This document shows, piece after piece, positions 1 through 11,303 of a stretch of 64,000 bases of DNA. How positions within the stretch are numbered: position 1 is the stretch's first letter; each line of letters begins with the position of its first letter. The DNA comes from Modestobacter versicolor (GTDB lineage Bacteria > Actinomycetota > Actinomycetes > Mycobacteriales > Geodermatophilaceae), in contig NZ_JACIBU010000001.1 in NCBI RefSeq assembly GCF_014195485.1, positions 372,001 through 436,000 of the forward strand, in the 5' to 3' direction. The translations under genes were made by a program, and so were the position numbers. The notes beneath the pieces were generated by a model, which saw nothing but the letters and a program-made list of their open reading frames with translations, was not told the origin of the DNA and searched no databases.

Positions 1-1
1 C

Positions 2-319
2 TCCAGCGGTGGGCAGCTGTGCCAGCACCACTGCCCGGTGGCACACGTCGCCGCCGAGTTCCCGCAGCTGTGCGAGGCTGAGACGGCGGTGATCAGCAAG
101 CTCGTCGGCACGCACGTGCAGCGGCTGGCCACGATCGCCCACGGCGACGGGATCTGCACCACCCACATCCCTGCCCCGCTGACCCTCCGGGCCGAGCAGC
201 GCGCCGGGAACAAAGCCACCTCCGCACGCCCTGTACCTGCTGGTCGCGCCACGGCCCCACGGGCCGGCGCCAGCACGCGCACCACCCCCTCGATCGACCG
301 GGAGAGGACCCCCGCATGA
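2..319 (+). CDS. sufR: SufR-type Fe-S sensing repressor, C-terminal part
   Basis: The reading frame is open from the window edge, so only about the last 105 residues are visible and the DNA-binding domain lies outside. The visible part has cysteines spaced C-x12-C-x27-C (HHC near the start, QLC, then GIC before TTHIP), the cluster-binding pattern of SufR-family ArsR/DeoR-like repressors. SufR senses Fe-S status and represses the suf operon it heads in actinobacteria. Its stop overlaps the sufB start by 4 nt (ATGA), so the two are probably co-transcribed and translationally coupled. The last ~40 residues are basic and Ala/Thr/Arg-rich and show no recognisable domain. Identification rests on the Cys pattern and the position directly before sufB. 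Confidence 0.85.
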   Translation, partial: SSGGQLCQHHCPVAHVAAEFPQLCEAETAVISKLVGTHVQRLATIAHGDGICTTHIPAPLTLRAEQRAGNKATSARPVPAGRATAPRAGASTRTTPSIDRERTPA

Positions 320-1755
320 CCACCACACAGCCGGTGCCCAGCACGCCGATGACGCAGGACGAGACGATCGACTCGCTCGGCAACTACCAGTACGGCTGGT
401 CGGACACCGACGTCGCCGGGGCCTCCGCCACCCGCGGCATCAACGAGGACGTCGTCCGCGACATCTCGCGCCGCAAGAACGAGCCCGAGTGGATGCTCGA
501 GCGCCGCCTCAAGGCGCTGAAGATCTTCGGCAAGAAGCCCATGCCCGACTGGGGCTCGGACCTCTCCGGCATCGACTTCCAGAACATCAAGTACTTCGTG
601 CGCTCCACCGAGGCGCAGGCCGCGTCGTGGGACGACCTCCCGGACGACATCAAGAACACCTACGACAAGCTGGGCATCCCGGAGGCCGAGAAGCAGCGCC
701 TCGTCTCCGGTGTCGCCGCCCAGTACGAGTCCGAGGTCGTCTACCACAAGATCCGCGAGGACCTCGAGGAGCAGGGCGTCCTGTTCCTGGACACCGACAC
801 CGCGCTGCGCGAGCAGCCCGAGCTGTTCCGCGAGTACTTCGGGTCGGTCATCCCGGCCGGTGACAACAAGTTCGCCGCGCTGAACACCGCGGTGTGGTCC
901 GGCGGCTCGTTCATCTACGTGCCCAAGGGCGTCCACGTCGAGATCCCGCTGCAGGCCTACTTCCGGATCAACACCGAGAACATGGGCCAGTTCGAGCGGA
1001 CGCTCATGATCATCGACGAGGGCGCCTACGTGCACTACGTCGAGGGCTGCACCGCGCCGATCTACAAGACCGACTCGCTGCACTCCGCGGTCGTCGAGAT
1101 CATCGTCAAGAAGAACGCGCGCTGCCGGTACACGACCATCCAGAACTGGTCGAACAACGTCTACAACCTGGTCACCAAGCGGGCCGTGGCCCACGAGGGC
1201 GCGACCATGGAGTGGGTCGACGGCAACATCGGCTCCAAGGTGACGATGAAGTACCCGGCCGTGTGGATGACCGGTGAGCACGCCAAGGGCGAGGTCATGT
1301 CCATCGCCTTCGCCGGCGAGGGCCAGCACCAGGACGCCGGCGCCAAGATGGTGCACGCCGCGCCGCACACCTCCTCGACGATCGTGTCGAAGTCGGTGGC
1401 CCGGGGCGGTGGCCGCACCTCCTACCGCGGCCTCGTGCAGATCGACGAGGGCGCCTACGGCTCCCGCTCCACGGTCAAGTGCGACGCCCTGCTGGTCGAC
1501 ACGATCAGCCGGTCGGACACCTACCCCTACGTCGACGTCCGCGAGGACGACGTCTCGATGGGCCACGAGGCGACCGTCTCCCGGGTCAGCGACGACCAGC
1601 TCTTCTACCTGATGAGCCGCGGTCTGTCCGAGGACGAGGCGATGGCGATGGTCGTGCGCGGCTTCGTCGAGCCGATCGCCCGGGAGCTCCCGATGGAGTA
1701 CGCCCTCGAGCTGAACCGCCTGATCGAGCTGCAGATGGAAGGTGCCGTCGGCTGA
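316..1755 (+). CDS. sufB: Fe-S cluster assembly scaffold SufB
   Basis: At 479 aa this is the usual SufB length. SufB forms the SufBC2D scaffold on which new iron-sulfur clusters are built in the cytosol, accepting sulfur from SufS/SufU. The long beta-helix core and the C-terminal segment ([20 protein letters not shown], then SRGLSEDEA) are typical of the SufB/SufD family. The ATG overlaps the sufR stop, and the gene overlaps sufD in the same ATGA way. The order sufB-sufD-ferredoxin-sufC-sufS-sufU-sufT is the actinobacterial suf operon. No intein is present, unlike some mycobacterial sufB genes. Confidence 0.98.
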   Translation: MTTTQPVPSTPMTQDETIDSLGNYQYGWSDTDVAGASATRGINEDVVRDISRRKNEPEWMLERRLKALKIFGKKPMPDWGSDLSGIDFQNIKYFVRSTEAQAASWDDLPDDIKNTYDKLGIPEAEKQRLVSGVAAQYESEVVYHKIREDLEEQGVLFLDTDTALREQPELFREYFGSVIPAGDNKFAALNTAVWSGGSFIYVPKGVHVEIPLQAYFRINTENMGQFERTLMIIDEGAYVHYVEGCTAPIYKTDSLHSAVVEIIVKKNARCRYTTIQNWSNNVYNLVTKRAVAHEGATMEWVDGNIGSKVTMKYPAVWMTGEHAKGEVMSIAFAGEGQHQDAGAKMVHAAPHTSSTIVSKSVARGGGRTSYRGLVQIDEGAYGSRSTVKCDALLVDTISRSDTYPYVDVREDDVSMGHEATVSRVSDDQLFYLMSRGLSEDEAMAMVVRGFVEPIARELPMEYALELNRLIELQMEGAVG

Positions 1756-3077
1756 TGTCCGACCAGAACACCCCGGCCACCGTCGCCGGTCCCGCCGAGT
1801 CCGCCGCCCTCGCCTCGGAGCTCTTCGCCCCGGGCGTGGGCGCGCAGGCCGGCCCCCCGACCACCCCGGCCCCCGGCACCGGTACCGCCGGCGACACGCC
1901 CCCCGGGGCGCACTCGCACGGCGGCCCGGCGCCGACCGGATCCCCGGCCGAGCGGTTCACCTCCACCGACCCGGACGCCTTCGGCGTGCCCACCGGCCGC
2001 GAGGAGGAGTGGCGCTTCACGCCGATGCGCCGCGTCCGCCAGCTGCTGGACGGCGCCCCGTCCGAGGCGCACCTGCAGTGGGAGACCGACCTGCCCGAGG
2101 GCGTCGAGCTGACCTCCGTGGAGGCCGACGACCCGCTGCTCAAGGGCCTGCCCGAGCCGGTCGACCGGCTCGCCGCGCTGACCCGCCAGCGCAGCGGTGG
2201 CGCCGCCGTCCTCCGGATCGCCAAGGAAGCCGTGCTCGACCGCCCGGTCCGCCTGGGGCTGTCCGGCACCGGCGGCGAGGACGTCGTCTGGGGCCAGCTG
2301 GTGGTCGAGGTCGGGCAGTTCGCCCAGGCCACGGTCGTGCTGGACCACAGCGGCCTCGCCCGCTACTCGGGTGGCGTCGCGTTCCTGCTCGGTGACGGCG
2401 CCCAGCTCACCGTCGTCTCGGTCCAGGACTGGGCGCCGGGGACGGTGCACGGCGGTCAGTACGACGCCGTCGTCGGCCGCGACGCGAGCCTCAAGCAGGT
2501 CGTGGTCACCCTCGGTGGCGACCTCGTCCGGCTGGTCAGCAACGTGCAGTACGCCGGCCCCGGCGGCCAGGTCGACCTGTACGGCCTGTACTTCGCCGAC
2601 GAGACCCAGCACCAGGAGCACCGGCTCTGGGTCGACCACGCCACCCCGAACTGCCGCAGCAACGTCGTCTACAAGGGCGCGCTGCAGGGCGACAAGGCGC
2701 ACAGCGTCTGGGTCGGCGACGTCCGGATCCGCCCCTCGGCGACCGGCACCGACACCTACGAGCTCAACCGCAACCTGGTGCTCACCGACGGCGCCCGCGC
2801 CGACTCGGTGCCCAACCTGGAGATCGAGACCGGCGAGATCGTCGGCGCCGGCCACGCCAGCGCCACCGGCCGGTTCGACGACGAGCAGCTGTTCTACCTC
2901 TGCTCGCGGGGCATCGACGCCGAGACCGCGCGCCGCCTGGTCGTCCGGGGCTTCTTCGCCGACGTCGTCCAGCACATCGGCATCCCCGAGCTGCAGGACC
3001 GGCTGATGACCACCATCGAGGCCCGCCTCGGTGCGCTGCCCGACCTGGAGGAGCAGCCCGTCGAGGTGTCGGCATGA
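1755..3077 (+). CDS. sufD: Fe-S cluster assembly protein SufD
   Basis: 440 aa. SufD is the SufB paralogue that completes the SufBC2D scaffold. The family hallmark near the C terminus is present (GHASATGRFDDEQLFYLCSR, parallel to the SufB end). The ATG at 1755 overlaps the sufB stop by one base, and the frame runs further upstream only inside sufB. The N terminus carries a Pro/Gly/Ala/Thr-rich low-complexity stretch, roughly residues 20-60, before the conserved part begins at the EEEWRFTP motif. This stretch is longer than in many SufD proteins and is probably disordered. The 3' end overlaps the ferredoxin gene. Confidence 0.97.
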   Translation: MSDQNTPATVAGPAESAALASELFAPGVGAQAGPPTTPAPGTGTAGDTPPGAHSHGGPAPTGSPAERFTSTDPDAFGVPTGREEEWRFTPMRRVRQLLDGAPSEAHLQWETDLPEGVELTSVEADDPLLKGLPEPVDRLAALTRQRSGGAAVLRIAKEAVLDRPVRLGLSGTGGEDVVWGQLVVEVGQFAQATVVLDHSGLARYSGGVAFLLGDGAQLTVVSVQDWAPGTVHGGQYDAVVGRDASLKQVVVTLGGDLVRLVSNVQYAGPGGQVDLYGLYFADETQHQEHRLWVDHATPNCRSNVVYKGALQGDKAHSVWVGDVRIRPSATGTDTYELNRNLVLTDGARADSVPNLEIETGEIVGAGHASATGRFDDEQLFYLCSRGIDAETARRLVVRGFFADVVQHIGIPELQDRLMTTIEARLGALPDLEEQPVEVSA

Positions 3078-3418
3078 CGTTCGAGCGGGTCTGCGCGCTG
3101 TCCGACGTCCCCGAGGACGGGTCGCTGCGGGTCGAGTTGCCCGACGTCGACGTCGCAGTCGTCAACTTCGACGGCACGATCTACGCCATCGAGGACGTCT
3201 GCTCGCACGCCGAGGTCGCGCTGACCGACGGCGAGGTCGAGGAGTTCGACGGCGCCCCCACCATCGAGTGCGCGCTGCACGGCTCCTGCTTCGACCTGCG
3301 CACCGGCGCGCCCACCAACCTCCCGGCCACCGAGCCGGTCCCCGTCTACCCGGTCCGGGTGGAGGGCGACGACGTCCTGGTCGACGTCGACGCCCCCCTC
3401 GCCGCGGCCACCAACTGA
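3074..3418 (+). CDS. Rieske-type [2Fe-2S] ferredoxin of the suf operon
   Basis: 114 aa. The two Rieske half-motifs are visible: CSHAEV in the first part and CALHGSCF about 20 residues later, giving the Cys-x-His...Cys-x2-His cluster ligands. It resembles the ferredoxin components of non-heme iron (bifunctional 3-phenylpropionate/cinnamate type) dioxygenases. Such a gene is commonly inserted between sufD and sufC in actinobacteria. A role in electron supply to cluster assembly or repair is plausible but inferred from context. The ATG overlaps the sufD stop by 4 nt, and sufC follows after 13 nt. Confidence 0.93.
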   Translation: MTFERVCALSDVPEDGSLRVELPDVDVAVVNFDGTIYAIEDVCSHAEVALTDGEVEEFDGAPTIECALHGSCFDLRTGAPTNLPATEPVPVYPVRVEGDDVLVDVDAPLAAATN

Positions 3419-3431
3419 GGAGCGAGACCCC

Positions 3432-5596
<2,165 letters not shown>

Positions 5597-5598
5597 CC

Positions 5599-6060
5599 AT
5601 GCAGCTGCAGTCGATGTACCAGGACATCATCCTGGACCACTACCGGAACCCCCACGGCCGCGGCCTCCGCGACCCGTTCGAGGCCGAGGTGCACCACGTC
5701 AACCCGACGTGCGGTGACGAGGTGACCCTGCGGGTCCACCTGGACGGCGACACCATCGCCGACGTCTCCTACGAGGGGATGGGCTGCTCGATCAGCCAGG
5801 CGTCGGTCTCGGCGATGTACGACCTGGTCATCGGGAAGAGCGTGCCCGAGGCGCTCGGCACCGGCGAGCAGTTCATGCGGCTGATGCAGAGCAAGGGCGA
5901 TGCGGCCGTGGCCGAGGAGCTCGAGGACGAGCTGGAGGACGCCGTCGCGTTCGCCGGTGTCTCGAAGTACCCGGCGCGGGTCAAGTGCGCACTGATGAGC
6001 TGGATGGCGCTGAAGGACGCGAGCGCCCGTGCTCTGTCGACCTCGGAAGGGAAGAGCTGA
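5599..6060 (+). CDS. sufU: SufU sulfurtransferase/scaffold partner of SufS
   Basis: 153 aa. The three conserved Zn/sulfur-handling cysteines are in NPTCGDEV, GMGCSISQAS and RVKCALMSW, and the SufU-specific insertion between the last two is present (acidic, VAEELEDELEDAVAF). SufU receives persulfide from SufS through a zinc-ligand swap. The start chosen is ATG 5599, two bases after the sufS stop; it gives the family N terminus MQLQSMYQDIILDHYRNPHG. The frame continues upstream only as overlap inside sufS. Confidence 0.97.
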   Translation: MQLQSMYQDIILDHYRNPHGRGLRDPFEAEVHHVNPTCGDEVTLRVHLDGDTIADVSYEGMGCSISQASVSAMYDLVIGKSVPEALGTGEQFMRLMQSKGDAAVAEELEDELEDAVAFAGVSKYPARVKCALMSWMALKDASARALSTSEGKS

Positions 6061-6061
6061 C

Positions 6062-6433
6062 ATGACCGAGCCCACCACCCCGGACGCCGGGATCTACGGC
6101 GGCAAGTCCGCGCTGCTCGAGGACGTCGAGGAGGCCATGCGCGACGTCGTCGACCCCGAGCTGGGCGTCAACGTCGTCGACCTGGGCCTGGTCTACGGCC
6201 TGGACATCGACACCGAGGCCAACGTGGCGATCATCGACATGACGCTGACCTCGGCGGCCTGCCCGCTGACCGACGTCATCGAGGACCAGGCCCGCCAGGC
6301 CCTCACCGGTGGCCCCGGCCCCGGCCTGGTCGACGACATCCGGATCAACTGGGTCTGGATGCCGCCGTGGGGCCCGGACAAGATCACCGACGACGGCCGG
6401 GAGCAGCTCCGCGCCCTGGGCTTCCGGGTCTGA
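6062..6433 (+). CDS. sufT: SufT/MIP18-family Fe-S assembly factor (DUF59)
   Basis: 123 aa. The DUF59 signature runs from DVVDPELGVNVVDLGLVYGL to the conserved TSAACPLTD segment with its reactive cysteine. Members act in maturation of Fe-S proteins and usually close suf operons in actinobacteria. ATG 6062 is one base after the sufU stop, with GGAAGGGAAG as ribosome binding site. The next gene overlaps its 3' end in another frame. Sequence and context agree. Confidence 0.95.
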   Translation: MTEPTTPDAGIYGGKSALLEDVEEAMRDVVDPELGVNVVDLGLVYGLDIDTEANVAIIDMTLTSAACPLTDVIEDQARQALTGGPGPGLVDDIRINWVWMPPWGPDKITDDGREQLRALGFRV

Positions 6434-7068
6434 ACCTGGACCTCCTTTCACTGCTCGACCGGCTGGCCGCGGGGGAGGACCCCCCGGCAGACGCCAGCGT
6501 CACGACCGTGCCGGCGCCCCTCGGGGCGCCGGCACTCGTCGTCGGGGGGAGCGCCTGGCACGTGGTCGCGGCGGACGTCGACCCGGTCTGGGTGGCCGCG
6601 CAGGTGGCCTCCGACCCGATCGCTGCACCGCTGGGTGCCCGGTTCCTGACCGCGCTCGCCGACGAGGTGGGCGTCGAGCCGGGCGTGATCGACTCCGTGC
6701 TGGTGGCGCCGCCGGCCCCGGCGAGCCCCGGCGTGGAGCTGGTCGAGGTCGAGCCGTTCGGGCACCCACGGGTGGAGCGGGCGCTGACCCACCGCACCGG
6801 CGTGCGGGTCTGGACGACACCGGACGCCAGCGCCCTCATCTCCCTGGGCCGGGGCGTGTGCGGCCGCTGGGAGGTCAGCACCGAGGTCGACCCCGCCGCC
6901 CGGGGCCGCGGGCTGGGCACCGCGCTGGCCGCCGCCGCACCGGCGCTCGTGCCCGGCGGGGCGCCGCTGTGGGCGCAGGTCGCCCCGGCCAACACCGCCT
7001 CGCTGCGGTCGTTCCTCGCCGCCGGCTACCGCCCGGTCTGCGCGGAGACCCTCTTCGGCTCCGCCTGA
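6367..7068 (+). CDS. GNAT-family N-acetyltransferase
   Basis: The C-terminal half carries the acetyl-CoA binding pattern RGRGLGTAL followed by an ANTASLRSFLAAGYRPV segment, typical of GCN5-related acetyltransferases. The substrate is unknown. The start is uncertain: GTG 6367 lies 66 nt inside sufT, and the first ~21 residues from it are Arg/Pro-rich overlap sequence. Protein-like sequence begins at LNLDLLSLLDRL around 6430, where a CTG overlaps the sufT stop, so the true start may be there. It is the last gene of the suf transcription unit. Two palindromes follow directly. Confidence 0.8.
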   Translation: MGPGQDHRRRPGAAPRPGLPGLNLDLLSLLDRLAAGEDPPADASVTTVPAPLGAPALVVGGSAWHVVAADVDPVWVAAQVASDPIAAPLGARFLTALADEVGVEPGVIDSVLVAPPAPASPGVELVEVEPFGHPRVERALTHRTGVRVWTTPDASALISLGRGVCGRWEVSTEVDPAARGRGLGTALAAAAPALVPGGAPLWAQVAPANTASLRSFLAAGYRPVCAETLFGSA

Positions 7069-7070
7069 TC

Positions 7071-7130
7071 GCCCGGAGATGGCCATCTCCGGGCCCGGTG
7101 CGATCCCGAAGATGGCCATCTCCGGGGTCG
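7071..7130. repeat. Two copies of a GGAGATGGCCATCTCC palindrome
   Basis: 7071-7094 is a perfect 24-bp palindrome with core GGAGATGGCCATCTCC. A second copy (CCCGAAGATGGCCATCTCCGGG, one mismatch) sits at about 7105-7127. Together they fill the 66-bp gap between a + strand stop and a - strand stop, so each could act as a bidirectional terminator hairpin. There is no U-tract, as is usual in high-GC actinobacteria. The element may also be a dispersed REP-like repeat. Confidence 0.6.
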
Positions 7131-7134
7131 GGGA

Positions 7135-8955
7135 TCAGCGCATGTCGGCGAGCGAGGCGATCGCCACCCGCGCCCGGCGACGACGGCTCTCGTAGCTCGC
7201 GCCCACCGCCAGCAGCGCCGCCCCGGCGACGCCGAACACCACCAGCCCGGGCGGCGGCAGCACCGCGAGCAGCCGGCCCACGCCCACGACCACCAGCGAG
7301 CCCGCACCCACCAGGAACGGTGCCCGCACGGCCCAGCCGGTCGCCGCGGTGGTCGTCGCCGTCGCGGCCACCACCACCAGCAGCACCCGCAGCAGCTCGG
7401 GCTCCACCAGCGCCAGGAACACCGACGGCCCGTAGCCCGCGGCCAGCGCCGGCCCCCACGCCGACCAGGACGGCGCGGTCGCCAGCCGGCGCCCCGAGTA
7501 GAGCAGCAGCACCGCGGCCAGCGGCAGCGAGTACGCCTCGGGCACCTGCACCCCGGCGTCGCCGACCGCCAGCCAGACGGCCGCGACCAGGCCCGCGCAC
7601 CCTCCCGCCCGGGCCGGCCGGCGACCGGTGCGCGCCGCGTACCCCACCAGCGCCGTCCCGAGGACGGCGAGCGCGGCGGCCAGCGCGAGCGGGTCGCCGG
7701 TGCGCCCGACGTGCGCGACGGCCACCACCCCGACCACGACGGCGGAGACGGCCAGCGGGCCCTCGTCGCGGTGGTGCCGCTCCAACGACGCCGCGGCCAG
7801 CGCCGTCACCGCGAGCAGCAGCAGCAGCGGCCCGGCCCGGCCGGGCCCCAGGTTGCCGTCGGCCTCGGCCAGCAGCGCCGCCCCGGCCAGGCAGCCCACC
7901 GCGACGGGGAGGGCGCCTGGCCGGTCGGCCGGCTGCCGCGCGGCGACCAGCACGGCCGGGAGCGACGCCGCGACCAGCAGCAGCGCCACCGCGCTCCACC
8001 GGCCGTCCGCCAGCAGCTGGACGACGCTCAGCGCCGTCGCGGTGCAGGCCAGGGCCAGCCCGGCCGGGCGCACCACCGAGTGCGGGCGGGGTGAGGCCAG
8101 CGCGGCGACCAGCGCGGCGCTGACCAGCCCCAGGTAGCCCGCCGCCGGCACACCGGCCGGGCCGGTCGACTGCAGCACCCCCGCGACGGCGGCACCGGTG
8201 ACCGCGCCGGCCAGCACCGGCACCAGCGGCCGCGGACCCAGCAGCGGCCGCAGTGCCGGGCGCAGCCGCAGCGCCACCAGCCCCGCCGCGGCGCCCACCA
8301 GCAGGGCGGCGGCCGGCGCCGCGGTGGACGTGGCGGTCGTCGTCCAGACCAGGTGGGTGCCGGTGGCCACGCCGGTGACCCACCACAGCGCGGTGGTGGC
8401 GAGGGCGACCGGGGCCACCGGCCGCCGGGCGCGCAGGGTGACCAGGGTCCCGGCGATCGCGGTGCCGAGCACGGCGCTCACCTGCGGCAGCGCGCCGAGG
8501 TCGGCGCCGGACAGCGCGGTGAGGACGGCGAGCTGGGCGCTGAGCCAGGCGGCGACCGGCCAGGTCAGCGCGCGACGGCCCAGCCGGCCGAGGAGCCAGA
8601 AGACGGCGGAGAGGACGGCGAGCACGACGGCCGACGTCGGGTCGGAGCCCGCCCGGTCGCCGACCACGGCGAGCACCACGGTGGCGACGGCCAGCGTCTC
8701 CTCGGACGCCCGCAGCCGGCGCACACCGCACCACAGCGACGCCGCGGCGGTGCCCAGCGCCAGCGCGGTGGTGAACACCCAGCCGGTGAGGCTCAGCGAG
8801 GCGGCCCCGGCCACGACGACCGCGACCGCCCCGGCGGCGAGCAGCACCTGCTGCGGGCTGACCCGGCGCAGGCCCTCGTCGTCCGGCGGGGCCGGCGGTG
8901 GGGGCGGCGGGACGCCGACCGGTGGCGGGTAGACCACCTCGGGGCTCTGCGGCAC
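7135..8955 (-). CDS. Polytopic membrane protein, SCO7613-like, without zinc ribbon
   Basis: About 606 aa. After a Pro-rich N terminus (PPPPPPAPP) comes the segment RRVSPQQVLLAAGAVAVVV, and then roughly twenty hydrophobic Ala/Leu/Val-rich membrane segments run to the C terminus. It is a paralogue of the next gene (7135 and 9017 genes share the SPQQVLL entry, the LRA[ST]EE[AT]L segment and overall build) but lacks that protein's Cys-rich head. The function is unknown. The chosen start is GTG 8955 because GGGAGGAG lies about 8 nt upstream; an in-frame GTG at 8991 would add 12 residues. The next gene on this strand ends 62 nt upstream, so the two may be co-transcribed. Confidence 0.75.
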   Translation of the reverse strand: MPQSPEVVYPPPVGVPPPPPPAPPDDEGLRRVSPQQVLLAAGAVAVVVAGAASLSLTGWVFTTALALGTAAASLWCGVRRLRASEETLAVATVVLAVVGDRAGSDPTSAVVLAVLSAVFWLLGRLGRRALTWPVAAWLSAQLAVLTALSGADLGALPQVSAVLGTAIAGTLVTLRARRPVAPVALATTALWWVTGVATGTHLVWTTTATSTAAPAAALLVGAAAGLVALRLRPALRPLLGPRPLVPVLAGAVTGAAVAGVLQSTGPAGVPAAGYLGLVSAALVAALASPRPHSVVRPAGLALACTATALSVVQLLADGRWSAVALLLVAASLPAVLVAARQPADRPGALPVAVGCLAGAALLAEADGNLGPGRAGPLLLLLAVTALAAASLERHHRDEGPLAVSAVVVGVVAVAHVGRTGDPLALAAALAVLGTALVGYAARTGRRPARAGGCAGLVAAVWLAVGDAGVQVPEAYSLPLAAVLLLYSGRRLATAPSWSAWGPALAAGYGPSVFLALVEPELLRVLLVVVAATATTTAATGWAVRAPFLVGAGSLVVVGVGRLLAVLPPPGLVVFGVAGAALLAVGASYESRRRRARVAIASLADMR

Positions 8956-9016
8956 CGCGCTCACCTCCTCCCGCTGGCCGTGCCCGTCCACGCTACGGGC
9001 GGTCGGCCGGTCGCGC

Positions 9017-11176
9017 TCAGCTCATCTGGGCCACCCAGGCCACCGCCTCGCGGGCCTGCTGGAGCCGCCGCTCGTAGGTGGCGCCGAGGACGAGCAGCAC
9101 CAGCCCGGCCGCGGCGAGCGCCACCCAGGTGGGCACCAGTGGTGCGTAGGGACCCAGCCGGCTGACGACGACGAAGGCCAGCGCCCCGGCGCCCAGCACG
9201 AACGGCGCCTGCCGGTGCAGCAGCGTGCCGGCGACCACGAGCGCGGCCGCACCGGCGACCACCAGCACCAGCCGCAGCGCGGTGGGGGAGCCGGCGACCG
9301 CGAGGGCGGAGGGCACCAGGGCCACGCCCACGCCGGCGCCCTCGGCGGCCCAGGACGGGCCGCGGGCCCGGATCCGGGGCCAGGCGACCACCAGCAGGCC
9401 GGCCGCGGCCGGGAGCGTGTAGGCCTCCGCGGTCTCGACCCCCGCGCCGGCCACCGCGATCCAGCAGGCGACCACCAGGTCGGCGACGGCCGCCACCGCC
9501 ACCAGCGGGCGGTGGGCCACCAGCGCGTAGCTGCCGGCGGCCGCACCGACGACGGCCAGCTGCAGCCCGACCTGCCCCCACGCCCCGGCGTCACCGGTGG
9601 TCAGCCCGGCGAGGATGCCGGTGATCGCCCCGGCGACGGCGCACACCCGCTCCTCGGGCGCCCCGGCCCGCAGCGTGGCCAGCGCGAACCCACCGGCGGC
9701 GACCAGCGCGAGCAGCAGCCCGGCTCCCGGGCTGGAGAGCCAGCCGGCCTCCCGGGCGAGCAGTGCCGACACCACGGGGGCGAGCAGGGCGGCGCCGGTC
9801 GCGACCTCCCGGACCGCGGGCACCCGGAGGGCGGTGAGCGCCGCGGGCACGGCCGCCGCCAGCACGAGCAGCGACAGCGCCCCGTACCGCTCGTCCTCGG
9901 CGAGCACCAGGGCGCCGGCACCGGCCATCGCCGTCCCACCCGCCAGCAGGGCCGCGCCGGCCACCGAACGCCCGACGGGGCCCGGGACGAGGACGACGCC
10001 GGCGAGCAGCGCCAGCCCGGCCCCGGTCGCGGCGACCGGCCCGGCCGCGCCCACCGTGCCCAGCGAGGCGGTCAGGGCCAGGCCACCGACCCCCGCCGCT
10101 GCGGCCGCGACCACCGCCGGGGACACCGCACCGCCGGCGACGCGGGGCAGCCGCAGGGCGGCCAGCGCGGCGACCCCGGCGCCCAGCAGCAGCGCCGTCG
10201 CGGTCCACGACTCGGCCGGCGTGCCGTCGACGGCCAGCACGAGGCCCCGAAGCACCCCGATCGCGGCCCACAGCGCGGCGAGCACCCGGGCCACCGGCCG
10301 CAGCGACCGGCGCAGCAGCAGGACGGCGGCCAGGTCGGCGGCCGCGACGAGCAGCGCGCAGGCCACCCCGGCGGGGGAGCCCAGCCAGCCGGTCGGCAGC
10401 ACGAGCACCAGCACCGGCTGCGCGGCGACCAGCGCGGCCAGCGGCCAGGTGGTGGTGCTGCGGGTGAGCCGGTTCAGCGCGAGGGCGACCGCCACGACGA
10501 CCACGCAGGACACCGCCGTCCAGGAGCGCAGGTCCACCTCGTCCAGCCCGCCGAGCCCGCGGGCGCGTGCCGCCCCGAGGGCGACGGCGAGCAGCGCCGT
10601 CCCGGCCGCGGCCAGCGCCTCCTCGGTGGCCCGCAGCCCGCGGCGGGCCGCCCAGGCCGACGTCCCGCACGCCGCGGCGGTGACGGTGACCATGACCGTC
10701 GCCTGGAAGACCAGCCCGAACCGCGTCCAGCCCAGCGCGACGAAGTACAGCGCGCCGGCCACCAGCAGCACCGCCCCCAGGCCGAGCAGCACCTGCTGCG
10801 GGCTGAGCCGCCGGCGGGGCGGCGGGGGCGGCGTGCCGGGCGCCGGCAGCCACGGCACCGGCGGCGGTGCCACCGGGGGAGGCGGAGGGGGTGCGGCCGG
10901 CGGCGGGGGAGCGGAGGACGGCGGCTGGACCGGCGGGCCCGCCGGTGGGGCCCACGGGCCGGCGCCGACCGGGACGGCCGCACCCGGTGCCGCCGCGCGC
11001 AACGCGGCCAGCAGCTGGTCGCGGTCGCGGGTGAGCTCCTCCAGCGTCGAGCTGATCCGGCCGAGGACCCAGCCGGCCTGGCCGGCGGCGGGCAGACCGC
11101 ACCTCGGGCAGGGGGCGGCCGGGGGGCCGGAGACCTCGGCGCCACAGACAGGACACGCTGGTCCACGCGGGAACAT
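9017..11176 (-). CDS. SCO7613-like membrane protein with N-terminal zinc ribbon
   Basis: 719 aa. The N terminus has a four-Cys zinc-ribbon pattern (CPVCGAEV then CPRCGLPA, two CxxC pairs ~13 residues apart). A short predicted helix (ISSTLEELTRDRDQLLAALR) and a long Pro/Ala-rich linker follow, then the SPQQVLLGLGAVLLVAGALY segment and about 20 predicted membrane segments. This architecture matches proteins annotated as SCO7613 C-terminal domain-containing membrane proteins in actinobacteria, whose role is unknown. ATG 11176 has AGGA 7 nt upstream. The short proteins that can be read on the opposite strand are Ser/Ala/Arg-rich shadows. Confidence 0.8.
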   Translation of the reverse strand: MFPRGPACPVCGAEVSGPPAAPCPRCGLPAAGQAGWVLGRISSTLEELTRDRDQLLAALRAAAPGAAVPVGAGPWAPPAGPPVQPPSSAPPPPAAPPPPPPVAPPPVPWLPAPGTPPPPPRRRLSPQQVLLGLGAVLLVAGALYFVALGWTRFGLVFQATVMVTVTAAACGTSAWAARRGLRATEEALAAAGTALLAVALGAARARGLGGLDEVDLRSWTAVSCVVVVAVALALNRLTRSTTTWPLAALVAAQPVLVLVLPTGWLGSPAGVACALLVAAADLAAVLLLRRSLRPVARVLAALWAAIGVLRGLVLAVDGTPAESWTATALLLGAGVAALAALRLPRVAGGAVSPAVVAAAAAGVGGLALTASLGTVGAAGPVAATGAGLALLAGVVLVPGPVGRSVAGAALLAGGTAMAGAGALVLAEDERYGALSLLVLAAAVPAALTALRVPAVREVATGAALLAPVVSALLAREAGWLSSPGAGLLLALVAAGGFALATLRAGAPEERVCAVAGAITGILAGLTTGDAGAWGQVGLQLAVVGAAAGSYALVAHRPLVAVAAVADLVVACWIAVAGAGVETAEAYTLPAAAGLLVVAWPRIRARGPSWAAEGAGVGVALVPSALAVAGSPTALRLVLVVAGAAALVVAGTLLHRQAPFVLGAGALAFVVVSRLGPYAPLVPTWVALAAAGLVLLVLGATYERRLQQAREAVAWVAQMS

Positions 11177-11290
11177 GAGCGCATCCTGGCGTGCCGGCGG
11201 CCGGTGCAGGACCGCTCTCCCCAGGACGCGCCCGTCCAGGTGACGTGGAGGTCACCCGGGAAAGGGGTCGGAGGACGGCGTCCGAGCGCC

Positions 11291-11296
11291 TATCCT
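11291..11296 (+). promoter_or_regulatory. Putative -10 element of a leaderless ABC-F transcript
   Basis: TATCCT lies 7 nt before the GTG start of the ABC-F gene, and no ribosome binding site is visible. This is the arrangement of leaderless mRNAs, common in actinobacteria. About 45 nt further upstream an inverted repeat GGTGAC-6 nt-GTCACC (around 11238-11255) could be an operator. Confidence 0.45.
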
Positions 11297-11303
11297 GGGG
11301 TCA

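Noticed and set aside
1605-2975. Long - strand frames opposite sufD, and similar long frames opposite many genes
   Set aside because: High GC content removes stop codons on the opposite strand; the products are Arg/Gly/Val-rich with no domain and contradict the clear + strand genes.
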